This document shows, piece by piece, positions 5,992 to 6,223 of a DNA stretch of 6,223 nucleotides. The notes under the pieces were generated by a model, which worked only from the letters and a program-made list of their open reading frames with translations, made no database searches and was not told the DNA's origin. The position numbers and the translations under genes were made by a program. The stretch covers positions 1 through 6,223 of the forward strand of contig CALETX010000175.1 of the NCBI GenBank assembly GCA_937920455.1, read 5' to 3'. The DNA comes from an uncultured bacterium. Its GTDB lineage: Bacteria > Verrucomicrobiota > Kiritimatiellia > UBA8416 > CALETX01. The number at the start of each line of letters is the position of its first letter. The first letter of the stretch is position 1.

Positions 5992-6223
5992 ACTCGGTCG
6001 CTTGGAATCTCCATGTCAGACCCTGATCCCTCAAGCATCAAGGTTCGACATTCTGGCTTTGGACCCAGATTCTGCATTCAGACTCATGCAGCCTTCATAA
6101 TTGCTTTCAAATCCAGTGCTTCAAAAAATTCGCCCATGTCGCTGAAAATTATTAAACTGGAATGCATTTGAGACCATCACTGTAACGCCTTGCTGACAAA
6201 TATGTTGGGGTTTTCATGTTGTT

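Larger units (their letters stand above)
5757..6223. other. 467-base region without a confident gene
   Basis: No frame here has both a standard start with ribosome site and a convincing length. A weak 5-bp stem (AGGCG/CGCCT, about 5755-5778) follows the WYL stop but lacks a T-run. A strong GGAGGAG occurs at 5853-5859 in front of the candidate CTG-started frame. The same frame reopens after its TGA and stays open to TGA 6169-6171, with an internal ATG at 6013, but that part has no ribosome site. The right edge (from about 6100) is AT-richer and looks non-coding. Confidence 0.5.

Noticed and set aside
5616..6077. 153-codon minus-strand open frame
   Set aside because: It overlaps the well-supported WYL gene by about 140 bases, lacks a ribosome site, and its serine/arginine-rich composition is typical of an antisense shadow.
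5989..6171. TGA 5989-5991 as selenocysteine or read-through, since the frame reopens to 6171
   Set aside because: No convincing selenocysteine-insertion hairpin directly follows, and the downstream text is serine-rich and not protein-like.
6150..6217. Short minus-strand frame starting MKTPTYLSARR at the right edge
   Set aside because: Only about 21 codons before a stop, at the window edge, with too little upstream sequence to judge a ribosome site.

Overview
The window looks like bacterial chromosome, probably from the PVC superphylum (Lentisphaerota, Kiritimatiellota, Verrucomicrobiota or Planctomycetota). This placement is an inference. It rests on the LeuB subtype (PIGGSAPKY signature), the Asd nucleotide-binding loop (VGIGAVG), and a WYL regulator of a type that is expanded in those phyla. 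No rRNA, tRNA, CRISPR array or insertion sequence was seen.

Layout. Bases 1-146 (+) are the 3' end of an unidentified gene with a beta-sandwich-like C-terminus. It converges on a two-gene amino-acid biosynthesis unit on the minus strand: leuB (1231-2301, 3-isopropylmalate dehydrogenase) followed after 18 bases by asd (166-1212, aspartate-semialdehyde dehydrogenase). The 134-base gap upstream of leuB carries a perfect 16-bp palindrome (2380-2395).

Further along the minus strand, 2436-4644 encodes one tandem-AAA+ ATPase of about 735 residues, now split into two reading frames. The Walker A motif of the first AAA+ domain lies in the upstream frame (3574-4644). Its Walker B, sensor 1 and arginine finger lie in the downstream frame (2436-3704), which also holds a complete second AAA+ domain. 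The shift must fall between 3648 and 3743, and a five-G run at 3728-3732 is the simplest site. It may be a recent mutation, a sequencing error or, less likely, programmed frameshifting.

Divergent from the ATPase is an intact HTH-WYL-WCX transcription factor (4779-5756, +). The 134-base divergent promoter region has a perfect 7-5-7 inverted repeat (4698-4716), a good candidate operator. Regulator, operator and ATPase together form a compact regulated module. WYL regulators of this architecture control phage-defence and stress loci elsewhere, but nothing in the window proves a defence role.

The last 467 bases (5757-6223) hold no confident gene. They do contain a strong Shine-Dalgarno placed exactly before a CTG codon that opens a protein-like 41-codon frame (5866-5991), perhaps a CTG-started small gene or the remnant of a decayed one.
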